A stretch of DNA of 64,000 nucleotides from Tamlana carrageenivorans (lineage in GTDB: Bacteria; Bacteroidota; Bacteroidia; Flavobacteriales; Flavobacteriaceae), in contig NZ_CP025938.1 in NCBI RefSeq assembly GCF_002893765.1, positions 2,368,501 through 2,432,500 of the forward strand. The letters are read 5' to 3'. The first letter of the stretch is position 1, and each line of letters begins with the position of its first letter. Below are positions 54,007-61,810 of the stretch, in pieces. The notes under the pieces were generated by a model. It searched no databases and had not been told where the DNA came from. It was given only the letters and a program-made list of their open reading frames with translations. A program made the translations under genes and the position numbers.

Positions 54007-54531
54007 ATGGAAGAAGAAAAAGTAATACTTGTAAACGAGAAGGATGAAAAAATAGGTTTGATGCCCAAAATGGAGGCTCATGAAAAAGCCTTATTACATC
54101 GTGCCTTTTCTGTTTTTGTTTTCAACGATAAAAATGAATTGATGCTTCAACAACGCGCTTTGGATAAGTACCATTCTCCCGGGCTTTGGACCAATACCTG
54201 CTGTAGTCACCAACGTGATGGCGAATCTAATTTAGATGCAGGTAGAAGGCGATTACAAGAAGAAATGGGTTTTGAAGTGCCACTAGAAGAATCGATTTCC
54301 TTTATGTACAAGGCGCCTTTTGATAACGGATTAACCGAGCATGAATACGATCATATTATGTTAGGGACCTATAACGGTAAGCCTAATATTAATCCCGATG
54401 AAGTGGCGAGTTGGAAATGGATGCCCCTAGAAGCGGTTAAAGAGGATATTGAAAAGCAACCAGAAATTTATACGGCTTGGTTTAAAGTTATTTTCGATAA
54501 GTTTTACGATAGTATAAAGTTGAACACATGA
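54007..54531 (+). CDS. idi: Isopentenyl-diphosphate delta-isomerase, type 1
   Basis: A 174-residue Nudix-fold enzyme interconverting isopentenyl and dimethylallyl diphosphate for isoprenoids. The catalytic Cys is in LWTNTCCSHQRDGE, the Nudix-like helix is LDAGRRRLQEEMGF, the catalytic Glu in HEYDHIMLG, and NPDEVASWKWM follows. Divergent from prfC. Its stop overlaps the next start (ATGA), implying coupling. Confidence 0.96.
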   Translation: MEEEKVILVNEKDEKIGLMPKMEAHEKALLHRAFSVFVFNDKNELMLQQRALDKYHSPGLWTNTCCSHQRDGESNLDAGRRRLQEEMGFEVPLEESISFMYKAPFDNGLTEHEYDHIMLGTYNGKPNINPDEVASWKWMPLEAVKEDIEKQPEIYTAWFKVIFDKFYDSIKLNT

Positions 54532-54938
54532 AAGCAACCGTAAGTAGAAAGGCTCATTTTAATGCAGCTCACCGATTACACAACAAGAACTGGAGTTTAG
54601 AAAAAAACAGTGCCGTTTTTGGTAAATGTAATAACCCTAATTATCACGGACATAATTACGAACTTATTGTAAGCGTTACAGGAGAAATTAATAAGGAAAC
54701 CGGTTTTGTTATTGATGTCGCTATTTTAAAGCAATTAATTGAGGTTGAAATTGAAGCAGCCTTTGATCATAAGAACCTTAATCTTGAAGTTCCAGAATTT
54801 GAAACGTTAAATCCTACGGTTGAAAATATTGCCGTAGTCATCTATAATAAATTAAAACCTAAATTACAATCAACACTAGAGCTCGAAATTACCCTGTATG
54901 AAACGCCTCGTAATTTTGTTCGTTACTCAGGAAAATAA
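54528..54938 (+). CDS. queD: 6-carboxytetrahydropterin synthase / 6-pyruvoyl tetrahydropterin synthase
   Basis: A 136-residue QueD/PTPS-fold enzyme. Zinc ligands: His in KAHFNAAHRL and HGH in NPNYHGHNYEL; catalytic Cys in FGKCNNPN; the catalytic His in AFDHKNLN. In bacteria it usually makes 6-carboxytetrahydropterin for queuosine, though some Bacteroidota relatives act in pterin synthesis, so the exact product is uncertain. Translationally coupled to idi by a 4-nt overlap. Confidence 0.9.
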   Translation: MKATVSRKAHFNAAHRLHNKNWSLEKNSAVFGKCNNPNYHGHNYELIVSVTGEINKETGFVIDVAILKQLIEVEIEAAFDHKNLNLEVPEFETLNPTVENIAVVIYNKLKPKLQSTLELEITLYETPRNFVRYSGK

Positions 54939-55040
54939 CTAACAATTGATAATAAGGAGGTGAGTTTAAACTTCAAATAACAGAATAGTTTTACACTGTA
55001 AAATATATCTTAAAATAGAGGTGTATTGGAAGTTTATACG

Positions 55041-55048
55041 TAATTTTG
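55041..55048 (+). promoter_or_regulatory. Promoter -7 box (TAATTTTG)
   Basis: Matches TAnnTTTG, 21 nt ahead of the ATG at 55070. No clear -33 TTG at the usual spacing. Confidence 0.55.
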
Positions 55049-55069
55049 CTCAAAATAAATTAAGAAATT

Positions 55070-55336
55070 ATGGCAAATGTTAGAGACCTAAAAAAAGATA
55101 TTAATTTTGTTTTAGGTGATATTATTGAAGCGGTTTACGTTTGGGAATATGAAAACACTGATAAAGACACAAAAAAAAGTGAGGCAATTATCGATGAAGC
55201 AATAAATACTTTTGATGAGTTAATTGCTAAGGTAAATGCTAAATCGGAGAACCCAAAAGCTCATTTTAAAGCGATTAGCAACGAGTTAGAAACTAAAGGC
55301 AAAGCGTTGATTGATAAAATTAATGCATTAGGATAA
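55070..55336 (+). CDS. Conserved hypothetical protein, acidic helical
   Basis: An 88-residue soluble protein (MANVRDLKKDINFVLGDIIEAVYVWEYENTDKDTKKSEAIIDEAINTFDELIAKVN). It is rich in charged residues and likely all helical. I do not recognise a named family. It has its own promoter box at 55041 and is followed by tRNA-Thr. No membrane segment, no cysteines. Confidence 0.7.
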   Translation: MANVRDLKKDINFVLGDIIEAVYVWEYENTDKDTKKSEAIIDEAINTFDELIAKVNAKSENPKAHFKAISNELETKGKALIDKINALG

Positions 55337-55354
55337 AAAATTTTAACGGAATGC

Positions 55355-55384
55355 TTGCAATTAAAAAAATTGCGATTATATTTG
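55355..55384 (+). promoter_or_regulatory. Promoter of the second tRNA-Thr(UGU)
   Basis: TTG at 55355-55357, 19 nt spacer, TATATTTG at 55377-55384: an excellent match to the flavobacterial promoter consensus, 15 nt before the tRNA 5' end. Confidence 0.85.
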
Positions 55385-55398
55385 CACCCGTTAAATAA

Positions 55399-55472
55399 GC
55401 CGATGTAGCTCAGCTGGCTAGAGCAGCTGATTTGTAATCAGCAGGTCGTGGGTTCGAGTCCCTCCATCGGCT
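55399..55472 (+). tRNA. tRNA-Thr (anticodon UGU), second copy
   Basis: Sequence identical to the tRNA at 37977-38050, 74 nt, anticodon TGT. It is monocistronic: promoter at 55355-55384 and terminator at 55475-55505. It stands at the edge of the accessory region. I found no copy of its 3' end downstream, so an integration event at this tRNA is not shown. Confidence 0.97.
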
Positions 55473-55474
55473 CA

Positions 55475-55505
55475 AAAAAGCTTCACTTGTAGTGAGGCTT
55501 TTTTT
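55475..55505 (+). terminator. Terminator after tRNA-Thr
   Basis: AAAAAGCTTCACT pairs with AGTGAGGCTTTTT (one G-U pair), 5 nt after tRNA end, followed by more T. Confidence 0.9.
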
Positions 55506-55545
55506 ATGCTTTTTAATGACCTATTATGTTTCATAAAGAGATATA

Positions 55546-55583
55546 AAAAAACAGCCTTGTATCATGATACAAGGCTGTTTTTT
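55546..55583. terminator. Bidirectional terminator palindrome
   Basis: A perfect 18-bp inverted repeat around a 2-nt loop, with A-run and T-run ends (core ACAGCCTTGTATC). It ends the minus-strand DUF4369 gene (stop at 55607) and would also stop plus-strand read-through. Confidence 0.92.
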
Positions 55584-55606
55584 ATGGGGGAGGCTGTGTG
55601 ATTAAA

Positions 55607-56305
55607 TTACTTCTCCGCGCTTTTAATAGTTTCAATATAACTACTAAGCTCCTTTCCGTATTTAGATGCTTTTACTTTTGGCGTTAAAGACTTATTAATC
55701 GTGTCTAGTAAATCTAATCTAGCATTGTAAATTTCAGAAAGCGCTAAAAAAGGTGCAACTTCACTATCTTTATTTTGAATCGCAAAGTTTACGATATATA
55801 AATATTTTCTTTTTAAAGCAGTATTTTCTTCTTTTTGAAGGGCCAATAATTTAGTGGTGTCTTTGGCCATCTGAGCTTCAAATTTTTCTTTGATGATATC
55901 TAAGTTTCTGTTGTTTATTTTTGAAATTAGCGCTTTATAGTTTTCTAATACTTCTTGCTGTTTTGAACCTTTAATTTGAGCATCATAGACAAAGTTCTTT
56001 AACGTAGTGTTGATTTCTGTAACACCATGATTGGCAAAAAAACCGATGCGGTCCTGTTCTGTACTATTTTTATCAAGATCTAAGTAAAACATTTCTGGAG
56101 AATCTATTTTACTATGCAGTTCAAAACTCGAATTGCCATTAATTACAATTGAATCTACCGTTATTAAGGTTGTGTCTTCTACTTTTTTTAAGTATACGGT
56201 ACCTTTTTTAAGCCCTTTTACATGGGTTTTTACGGTTAAATCGTTGCTGTTATCTCCACATGATATACATATGAATGCTAAGAGTAATATAGAAATTTTT
56301 TTCAT
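55607..56305 (-). CDS. DUF4369 domain lipoprotein
   Basis: A 232-residue protein with a lipobox ending at Cys16 (MKKISILLLAFICISCGDNS). DUF4369 follows, with VKGLKKGTVYLKKVEDTTLITVDSIVINGNSSFEL, a beta-strand module often found at the N-terminus of periplasmic thioredoxin-like proteins. Here no thioredoxin domain follows; the C-terminal half is helical. The ATG at 56305 is chosen over the one at 56332. Function unknown. Confidence 0.83.
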   Translation of the reverse strand: MKKISILLLAFICISCGDNSNDLTVKTHVKGLKKGTVYLKKVEDTTLITVDSIVINGNSSFELHSKIDSPEMFYLDLDKNSTEQDRIGFFANHGVTEINTTLKNFVYDAQIKGSKQQEVLENYKALISKINNRNLDIIKEKFEAQMAKDTTKLLALQKEENTALKRKYLYIVNFAIQNKDSEVAPFLALSEIYNARLDLLDTINKSLTPKVKASKYGKELSSYIETIKSAEK

Positions 56306-56548
56306 GAATAGGGGGTATTTAATTATCGGCAAATATCTAATAATTAATTTTTAAAAACTAAATACCGAACTTTTTTTAAATACTATAAATAGTGTGAACA
56401 TTGTTAAATTATTCACAAAAGCAAATAACTATAATTCATTTGGCATATCTATGGCTAATTTTGTACTGAATACATTTACCATATGGTTTATTGAGTGGTT
56501 ACTTTAAACTTGTAAGTGTAATTCATATTTTTGGTTGGTTAGTTAGTG

Positions 56549-56580
56549 AAAAAGCACCTTTTTTTAAAGAGGTGCTTTTT
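56549..56580 (+). terminator. Terminator hairpin without an upstream gene
   Basis: AAAAAGCACCT at 56549-56559 pairs with AGGTGCTTTTT at 56570-56580. No plus-strand gene precedes it for over 1 kb other than the tRNA, so it either ends an RNA starting around 56400-56500 or belonged to a lost gene. Confidence 0.75.
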
Positions 56581-56753
56581 CCATTTTAAAAAGATGTTAC
56601 TTTTCATTTGCATATAGTAGAAAAATGTTACAATATTTAATTCTTTTTGAATTTTATGTAGGTTTTTTCTGTTTTTTACCACCTAAATGTTAATAATTTG
56701 TGTATTTAATCTAAAATAACGGTATTTAGTCGTTTAAATTAGGTTGTTTGTAT

Positions 56754-56908
56754 TATATTTGAACTGTACTAAATAATACATTTTTTTAGTTCAATGGATT
56801 AATTAATTAATATTTGCATATGTTGTTAATGGGGTGATCCCAAATCTAACTTCATAAAACTAACAGCAAATTGATAAGAAACCGAGTTTGAGGGAGCTCG
56901 GTTTTTTT
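56754..56908 (+). ncRNA. Candidate small RNA
   Basis: A good -7 box TATATTTG (56754-56761) is followed by about 120 nt without coding potential and a strong terminator at 56879-56908 (AACCGAG ... CTCGG with T8). The predicted RNA is about 140 nt, from roughly 56768. It contains GGGGTGATCCC, which can form a small hairpin. No match to a known RNA family could be recognised by eye. Confidence 0.35.
56879..56908 (+). terminator. Terminator of the candidate small RNA
   Basis: AAACCGAG at 56879-56886 pairs with CTCGG and adjacent T at 56897-56903, followed by a T-run. Confidence 0.8.
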
Positions 56909-56966
56909 TATGCTCTATTTTTAAGTTACCTCAGATCAAGGGTCAAGCTCCTCTTGGATCAAGAGC

Positions 56967-56998
56967 AAAAGGGATCAGTCCTAAAAGGGATCAGTCCT
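56967..56998. repeat. Two tandem 16-bp units in the IS left end
   Basis: AAAAGGGATCAGTCCT occurs twice in tandem (56967-56982, 56983-56998), preceded by the related GGATCAAGAGC. The matching right end has no such expansion. Confidence 0.85.
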
Positions 56999-57010
56999 AA
57001 AAGTTGGGGA

Positions 57011-57955
57011 CTAGGCATAAATTTGTGCTAATCTAAAGAGGAAGAATTCCTTATTTCTCACACCTCTAAGTTGTTGTCTAAAGGCTTTGATCTTTGCATT
57101 AAAAGATTCAGCAGCCGCATTGGTACTTCTGTTGTCAAAATAGTTTAATATTCCCCTGTAATTTAGGGAGATTGTGTTCATAACAACTCTAAAGCTTTTA
57201 AAGCCACTATTTTCAATTTGATTGTACCAAAGTGCCAATTTAGTCATTGCTATATTTTTGTCTGTACAAGTATTGTAAATTACTCTTAGCTGGTTTGACA
57301 AGTCATAAGCTTCCTTTATCATAGGGTATTGCTTGAATAAAATTCCTGCCCTTTCCTTTTGGGAACTAGTCCATTTGTCAGGACTTTTGAATAGAAGATA
57401 CCTACTTCGTGCTAGTAGTTGTTTGCGTGTGTCCCCGTTACTAAATACTTCTGCTCGATACTGGTAGTTATTATTTTTAGCTGTCTTGATAGCCTCATTT
57501 TCTAGTTCTAGAGCTTGCCAGCGGTATTTTACTCTAATGTCTTGTACAGCATCAGAAGCTAGTTGTTGTACATGAAAGCGATCAATGACTTGCACGGCTC
57601 TTGGGAAGCTCTTCTTTGCAATTAGTTTCATGCTACCGGCCATATCTAAGGTTATTTCTTCTACCAACCTCCGCTTGCCTTCAGGTATCTTTTTAAGATA
57701 TTTAATAACCTCTTCGGCCTTAGTTCCTGAAATAATAGCTACAATAGAACCTGCTCTACCTTTGGCTTTTTTATTGGTTACTACGGTGTATAACTCTCCT
57801 TGTGAAAGTGCTATTTCATCTATAGATAATCGTTTGCCAATATTTTGAGGGTAGACTAACCATTTGGTGGATTGCTCAAGGTATTCCCAATCTTTAAATT
57901 CACTTAAATAATCTCGATATTGGCGCTGTAGCTTTTTACCATCTAAACCATACAA
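57011..57955 (-). CDS. ISAon1-type transposase, catalytic protein
   Basis: A 314-residue DDE transposase of the ISL3-like group (DDE_Tnp_ISL3): SIDEIALSQGELYTVVTN carries the first Asp, VIDRFHVQQLASDAVQDIR the second, and RSTNAAAESFNAKIKAFRQQLRG the catalytic Glu region. The start is a TTG; the natural frame may continue from the upstream protein by a frameshift, since NNTSTQTIANLYGLDGKK is readable ahead of it. ORFs of this type are usually encoded as two pieces. Confidence 0.88.
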   Translation of the reverse strand: MYGLDGKKLQRQYRDYLSEFKDWEYLEQSTKWLVYPQNIGKRLSIDEIALSQGELYTVVTNKKAKGRAGSIVAIISGTKAEEVIKYLKKIPEGKRRLVEEITLDMAGSMKLIAKKSFPRAVQVIDRFHVQQLASDAVQDIRVKYRWQALELENEAIKTAKNNNYQYRAEVFSNGDTRKQLLARSRYLLFKSPDKWTSSQKERAGILFKQYPMIKEAYDLSNQLRVIYNTCTDKNIAMTKLALWYNQIENSGFKSFRVVMNTISLNYRGILNYFDNRSTNAAAESFNAKIKAFRQQLRGVRNKEFFLFRLAQIYA

Positions 57956-57986
57956 ATTAGCTATAGTTTGCGTGCTAGTATTGTTA

Positions 57987-58337
57987 TTATCGATTAATTT
58001 CTTTTAAAAAAGCGGCAAACTCGGTGGTCATACGAGTGCCTTTTGCTACATTATTCCAGTCTCTTTGCAGGGTTTCTTTTGTGTCTACATCACGCCATCT
58101 GCGGCGCTTTAAATGCAGATAAACTAGTTTCCCTCTAAGTGGAAAATCCTCGATAATTATTTCTTTATGAAAACCTTTAGATTCTACTTTACGTGTTTTA
58201 AAACTATTTGGGACAATGTTCTTCTCTTCGAAATACAACCGAAGTTTATCTTCTGTTGAAGAACTACTTTTAAAACTAAAATGAGCTACCAGAAAATCAG
58301 GTAGTAATAAGGATAATAAATCTTTAGAAATTTCCAC
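57987..58337 (-). CDS. ISAon1-type transposase, N-terminal region protein
   Basis: A 116-residue protein (LLSLLLPDFLVAHFSF, then EIIIEDFPLRGKLVYLHLKRRRWRDV, TRMTTEFAAFLKEINR) matching the separate N-terminal protein that accompanies ISAon1-type transposases, with a zinc-binding or helix-turn-helix role in end recognition. It lies 31 nt upstream of the catalytic frame, in another phase, and may be joined to it by frameshifting. Confidence 0.85.
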   Translation of the reverse strand: MEISKDLLSLLLPDFLVAHFSFKSSSSTEDKLRLYFEEKNIVPNSFKTRKVESKGFHKEIIIEDFPLRGKLVYLHLKRRRWRDVDTKETLQRDWNNVAKGTRMTTEFAAFLKEINR

Positions 58338-58498
58338 GGAATTTAATTTTTTCCAAAGATAAAATTATTTTTACTCCCCAACTTTTGTGCTTGATCCTTG
58401 ATGTGTCATGACATTATGGTACATGTCAAATAATGTGGATCTGTCATTTAGAGCATCCTTAAGTTTTTATTTTTTAAATTCGTAGAAATAAAAATATA

Positions 58499-59164
58499 AT
58501 GAATTTTAAAGTTTTTATACTAGCGTGCTTGACTAGTTTTGGTTTGTTTGCTCAATTACCTGAAGGTTTTGTTTACGTAAACGAAGTGATTCCCGATTTA
58601 GATGTTGAACTGCGTTATAACACCAGCTTTAATTTTGTAGGTAAACCTGTAGAGGGCTACCATGCTAATAAACTTATTTTAACCAAGGAAGCTGCCCATG
58701 CGCTGAAACTGGTGAATGATGATTTACAAATGCAAAATTTGTGTTTAAAAGTCTATGATGGCTATAGACCACAACGAGCCGTAAATCATTTTATGAAATG
58801 GGCTAGAGAGGTTAATGATACGTTAACCAAACAAATCTTTTATCCGCATATTAGAAAGAAAAACTTATTCCGAGAACAATATATAGCAACACATTCTGGA
58901 CACAGTAAAGGAAGCACCGTCGATTTAACCATTATTGATGGAAATACGGGTGAGCCATTAGATATGGGGAGCCCTTTTGATTTTTTCGGACCAGTATCTT
59001 GGTATAACAATCAAGAGATTACTGAAAAGCAAAAAGCAAACAGAAAATTACTTCATGATACCATGCTTAAACATGGCTTTAGAGGTTATTCTAAAGAATG
59101 GTGGCACTTTACTTTACGTCATGAGCCTTTTCCTCATACCTATTTTGACTTCCCTGTAGAATAG
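58499..59164 (+). CDS. VanX-like D-alanyl-D-alanine dipeptidase (M15)
   Basis: A 221-residue zinc peptidase with a signal peptide (MNFKVFILACLTSFGLFAQ). Zinc ligands fit the VanX pattern: His135 and Asp142 in SGHSKGSTVDLT, and Glu200 and His203 in KEWWHFTL. KVYDGYRPQRAV holds the conserved Arg. It is periplasmic or exported, and cleaves D-Ala-D-Ala for wall recycling; without VanH/VanA/VanS/R neighbours it is not evidence of vancomycin resistance. Confidence 0.9.
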   Translation: MNFKVFILACLTSFGLFAQLPEGFVYVNEVIPDLDVELRYNTSFNFVGKPVEGYHANKLILTKEAAHALKLVNDDLQMQNLCLKVYDGYRPQRAVNHFMKWAREVNDTLTKQIFYPHIRKKNLFREQYIATHSGHSKGSTVDLTIIDGNTGEPLDMGSPFDFFGPVSWYNNQEITEKQKANRKLLHDTMLKHGFRGYSKEWWHFTLRHEPFPHTYFDFPVE

Positions 59165-59191
59165 AGTTGATAAAAAGTTAAATATTATTGA

Positions 59192-59305
59192 AATGAATAC
59201 AACTAACGGTGCAAATAAAATGCTCTTTTATAAATACTTTAGCCTTTACTTTTTGTTAGGCCTTGTTAGTTTAAAAATTAATGCAACCTATAATAATTTA
59301 GCATA
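59192..59305 (+). pseudogene. Truncated gene start (signal peptide only)
   Basis: ATG at 59192 opens MNTTNGANKMLFYKYFSLYFLLGLVSLKINATYNNLA and stops at 59305. The hydrophobic segment reads as a secretion signal whose mature part is missing. Its end overlaps the 3' end of the esterase remnant on the other strand, so a deletion junction near 59270-59280 probably fused the two. Confidence 0.4.
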
Positions 59306-60426
59306 ATACCAACCAACTGTTTTTTCCAAGTTTTCCAATCGTGGTTTCCATTTTTTACACGAACAACAGTTAGATCATATTTTTTTCTTTTTAAAATCCT
59401 AATCATAGGGATAACCTGCCAATTCGTGTCTTTTCCTGTGCCGTAACTCATAAATAGATTGAAATCTTTTTTTGGTTTTCTAGCATATGCATTGTAAATA
59501 TTCTGATATGGATGAAAAGCAGGGGATTGCATAGCTATATTTTTGAAAGTATATGGTGCTTTGTCAGCTAAATACAGTGCGGCTAACCCGCCAAAGGAAA
59601 CCCCTAAAATTGTTCTATCTTCCTTATTTGGACTGGCGGGGTAGTTTTTTTCTATTTGAGGAATCAATTCTTGAGTGAAAAAGTCAACAAAGAAGGGATT
59701 GCTTATGAATAATTCTTGTCTAACATTCCGATTGTTTTGAGTACTATCTTTAGGTTCTAAAAAAACAGCCATAATAGGTTTTATTTCCTTGGCAATTATT
59801 AAGCTATCTAATATATTATGTAAGCTGCCCTTATTCATATATTGAAATCCATCATTAATATAAAGGACAGGAAGTTTTTTTGATATGTCCTCAATAGGAG
59901 GAAGGTATACTTTATAAGGCAGAGTTTTATTTAAAATTGTGCTTTTTAAGAATTTTATATTCGAAACACTTCCATGAATGTGATTCGTAGTATCTATGAG
60001 GTTGGAATAAGTTGAGATTTTAGTTCTGGCTGTTTTTTTGTAAGAATTAATTTTTTTTAGAAGAAATTTTTACAGGAAAACTATTTATTTCATTGGACAA
60101 ATTTACTATATCTTGATATCGATTAGTTTTTTCCAGTAGCTTTAAAAGATCCATTCGGGCTTCATAGCGAAAAGGTTCCACGTTAATGTTAAAGTTATAA
60201 ATTTCTTGAGCTCTTTTATAATTACCCTTACTAATATGTATGGCAGCTAGAATTTTTCCTATTTTCGGGGCTGAGCTATTTTTAAACGCTTTTTCAATAT
60301 ATTGAATTCCTTCTTTTTCATATCCTGATTTATATAATTTAAACCCAGAATAGAAACCTGAAAAAGTATTATCTTCATTAGTTTTTGTTAGTTGTATAAA
60401 ATCAGCTTTTGTTTTATTTTTAAATC
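59278..60426 (-). pseudogene. TPR-esterase gene, frameshifted and truncated by IS4 copy 2
   Basis: A minus-strand remnant. The 5' piece (60047-60426) encodes helical repeats (EKEGIQYIEKAF, ILAAIHISKGNYKRAQEIYNF, RMDLLKLLEKTNRYQDIV). It ends in a premature stop after an A8 run (T8 at 60051-60058 on the plus strand); with A7 the frame continues KKINSYKKTARTKISTYSN into an esterase domain (PF00756-like): LPVLYINDGFQYM, the nucleophile in GVSFGG, and His in GNHDW. The C-terminus looks natural, but the N-terminus is removed at the IS left end. Function was probably carbohydrate-ester or siderophore-ester hydrolysis; not functional now. Confidence 0.75.
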
Positions 60427-61810
60427 ATTAGTGTCCGATAAAAGATTTAAAAAGCGGGATTTCCAAGATAGGATTTCCCGCTTATTTTGTATCTTGAAGT
60501 TATCACACATCCAAGATATGAATAAAAGTAAAAACTTTAGCGGACACCCCATAATCAAACAGGTATTAAATTTCATTTTGCCCAAAGATGTTCATCGGAC
60601 AGCCAAAAAGCACAACAGCGATCGCTATACCAAAAAGTTTACCACCTATGAGCATTTGGCCACTATGGTATTTACCGTGATCAGTGGCTGTAGCTCACTT
60701 CGTGAGGTTTCCAGTATTATGCTTGCCTGCGAGGGAAAGATCAACCATCTAGGACTCACGGACTTTCCAAAACGCAGTACCTTGTCAGATGCTAACAGGA
60801 GAAGAAGCTCTGAAGTATTTGCCGATATTTATCATTTACTCTACAAACGTTACCATCGCTTTTTATCGGACAGCAGACCCTTAGAACCTGCAGTGAAGAA
60901 CCTTAAAATCGTTGATTCCTCGACCATCCCCCTATTTAGTGACATTCTTAAAGGTGTAGGAAGGAACCCGCTCAACGGCAAAAAGAAAGGAGGTATCAAG
61001 ATGCATACTATGATAAACGCCATGGAAGACGTTCCTTGTCTGATTAAGTTTTCAAGCGCGGCCACGCACGACCACACCTTTTTAAAAGACCTGGAACTCA
61101 AGAAGGGCTCTTATGTGGTTTTTGACAAAGGGTATGTGGATTATGAGCAATACCAAAAATGGACACTGGAAGATGTTTACTTTGTGACTCGGCAAAAGGA
61201 CAATGCTCGCTATACAAGCCTTGAAGAGTTTGATATCTCCAATAAAGTGGACGATGCTGTCTTAAAGGACGAAAAAATAGGGCTTACGGACAAAAACGGC
61301 AATGCTTTTTCCCTGAGGAGAATCGCTTTTTGGCACGAAAAGCACCAAAAAGTTTATGAGTTCATCACTAATAATTATGATCTTGATGCAGACAAAATAG
61401 CCGACATCTATAAAAATAGGTGGCAGATTGAGACGATGTTCAAGCGGCTTAAACAGAACTTTCCGCTAAAGTATTTTTTGGGAGACAATCAAAATGCCAT
61501 CGAAATACAAATCTGGGTCAGTTTGATAATCCAGCTCATTATGCTTGTGATCCAAAGAAAAGCCCAAAGAAACTGGGCTTATTCCAATATGATGTCCGTC
61601 ATACGATACCATTTGATGACATATATCGATTTGTTCAAATTCCTGAAAAACCCAGAAGCTAATTGGGAAGAGATTACAACCAAAAACATTGGGCAATTAA
61701 GCCTTTTTGACCCATAAGGAGGTTCTGTTTTCAAAATAAAGAGTGCGATCAATAAAAAAGGCCAACACCAAAGCTTTTTTAGCTAATTCTGTTTTTTATC
61801 GGACAACAAT
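60427..61810 (+). mobile_element. IS4-family insertion sequence, copy 2 (1384 bp)
   Basis: Identical in length and, as far as I can compare, in sequence to the element at 3765-5148, same orientation. The 11 bases before it (ending TTTTTAAATC) do not match those after it (AATAAATAATC), so there is no target duplication. Both flanking genes are truncated at the element: an esterase gene on the left and a secreted-protein gene on the right. This suggests an adjacent deletion or recombination after insertion. Confidence 0.93.
60518..61717 (+). CDS. IS4-family transposase, second copy
   Basis: Same 399-residue protein as at 3856-5055: DUF4372-type N-terminal region, DDE core with VVFDKGYVDYEQY and YKNRWQIETMFKRLK. 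The start was placed at the ATG inside the element (60518) for the same reason as in copy 1. It looks intact. The open frame upstream reaches into the flanking gene and is not meaningful. Confidence 0.93.
   Translation: MNKSKNFSGHPIIKQVLNFILPKDVHRTAKKHNSDRYTKKFTTYEHLATMVFTVISGCSSLREVSSIMLACEGKINHLGLTDFPKRSTLSDANRRRSSEVFADIYHLLYKRYHRFLSDSRPLEPAVKNLKIVDSSTIPLFSDILKGVGRNPLNGKKKGGIKMHTMINAMEDVPCLIKFSSAATHDHTFLKDLELKKGSYVVFDKGYVDYEQYQKWTLEDVYFVTRQKDNARYTSLEEFDISNKVDDAVLKDEKIGLTDKNGNAFSLRRIAFWHEKHQKVYEFITNNYDLDADKIADIYKNRWQIETMFKRLKQNFPLKYFLGDNQNAIEIQIWVSLIIQLIMLVIQRKAQRNWAYSNMMSVIRYHLMTYIDLFKFLKNPEANWEEITTKNIGQLSLFDP

Larger units (their letters stand above)
56340..56934. other. Gene-free AT-rich region with two terminators
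   Basis: About 595 nt without an open frame. It includes a terminator hairpin at 56549-56580 and another at 56879-56908, each with a T-run, so it probably produces one or two untranslated RNAs. The rest is extremely AT-rich. See the candidate RNA at 56754-56908. Confidence 0.5.
56935..58402 (-). mobile_element. ISAon1-type (ISL3-related) insertion sequence
   Basis: Two minus-strand transposase frames lie between inverted ends. The left end (ATCAAGGGTCAAGC at 56935, then AAAAGTTGGGGA at 56999-57010) mirrors the right end read backwards (ATCAAGGATCAAGC, then AAAAGTTGGGGA, 58375-58402). The left end contains about 45 extra nt, made of a related unit plus two exact copies of a 16-bp unit. Exact borders are approximate and I saw no clear target duplication. 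Both frames appear intact, so the element may be active. Confidence 0.75.

Noticed and set aside
53833..54081. 82-codon minus-strand open frame overlapping idi
   Set aside because: It overlaps the idi start and the prfC-idi promoter gap; the peptide is low-complexity.
55399..55472. tRNA-Thr as an island attachment site
   Set aside because: No repeated 3' end of this tRNA was found downstream, so integration at this gene is not shown.
58499..59164. Vancomycin-resistance gene vanX
   Set aside because: The enzyme is VanX-like, but there is no vanH, vanA or vanRS nearby and the signal peptide points to cell-wall recycling.
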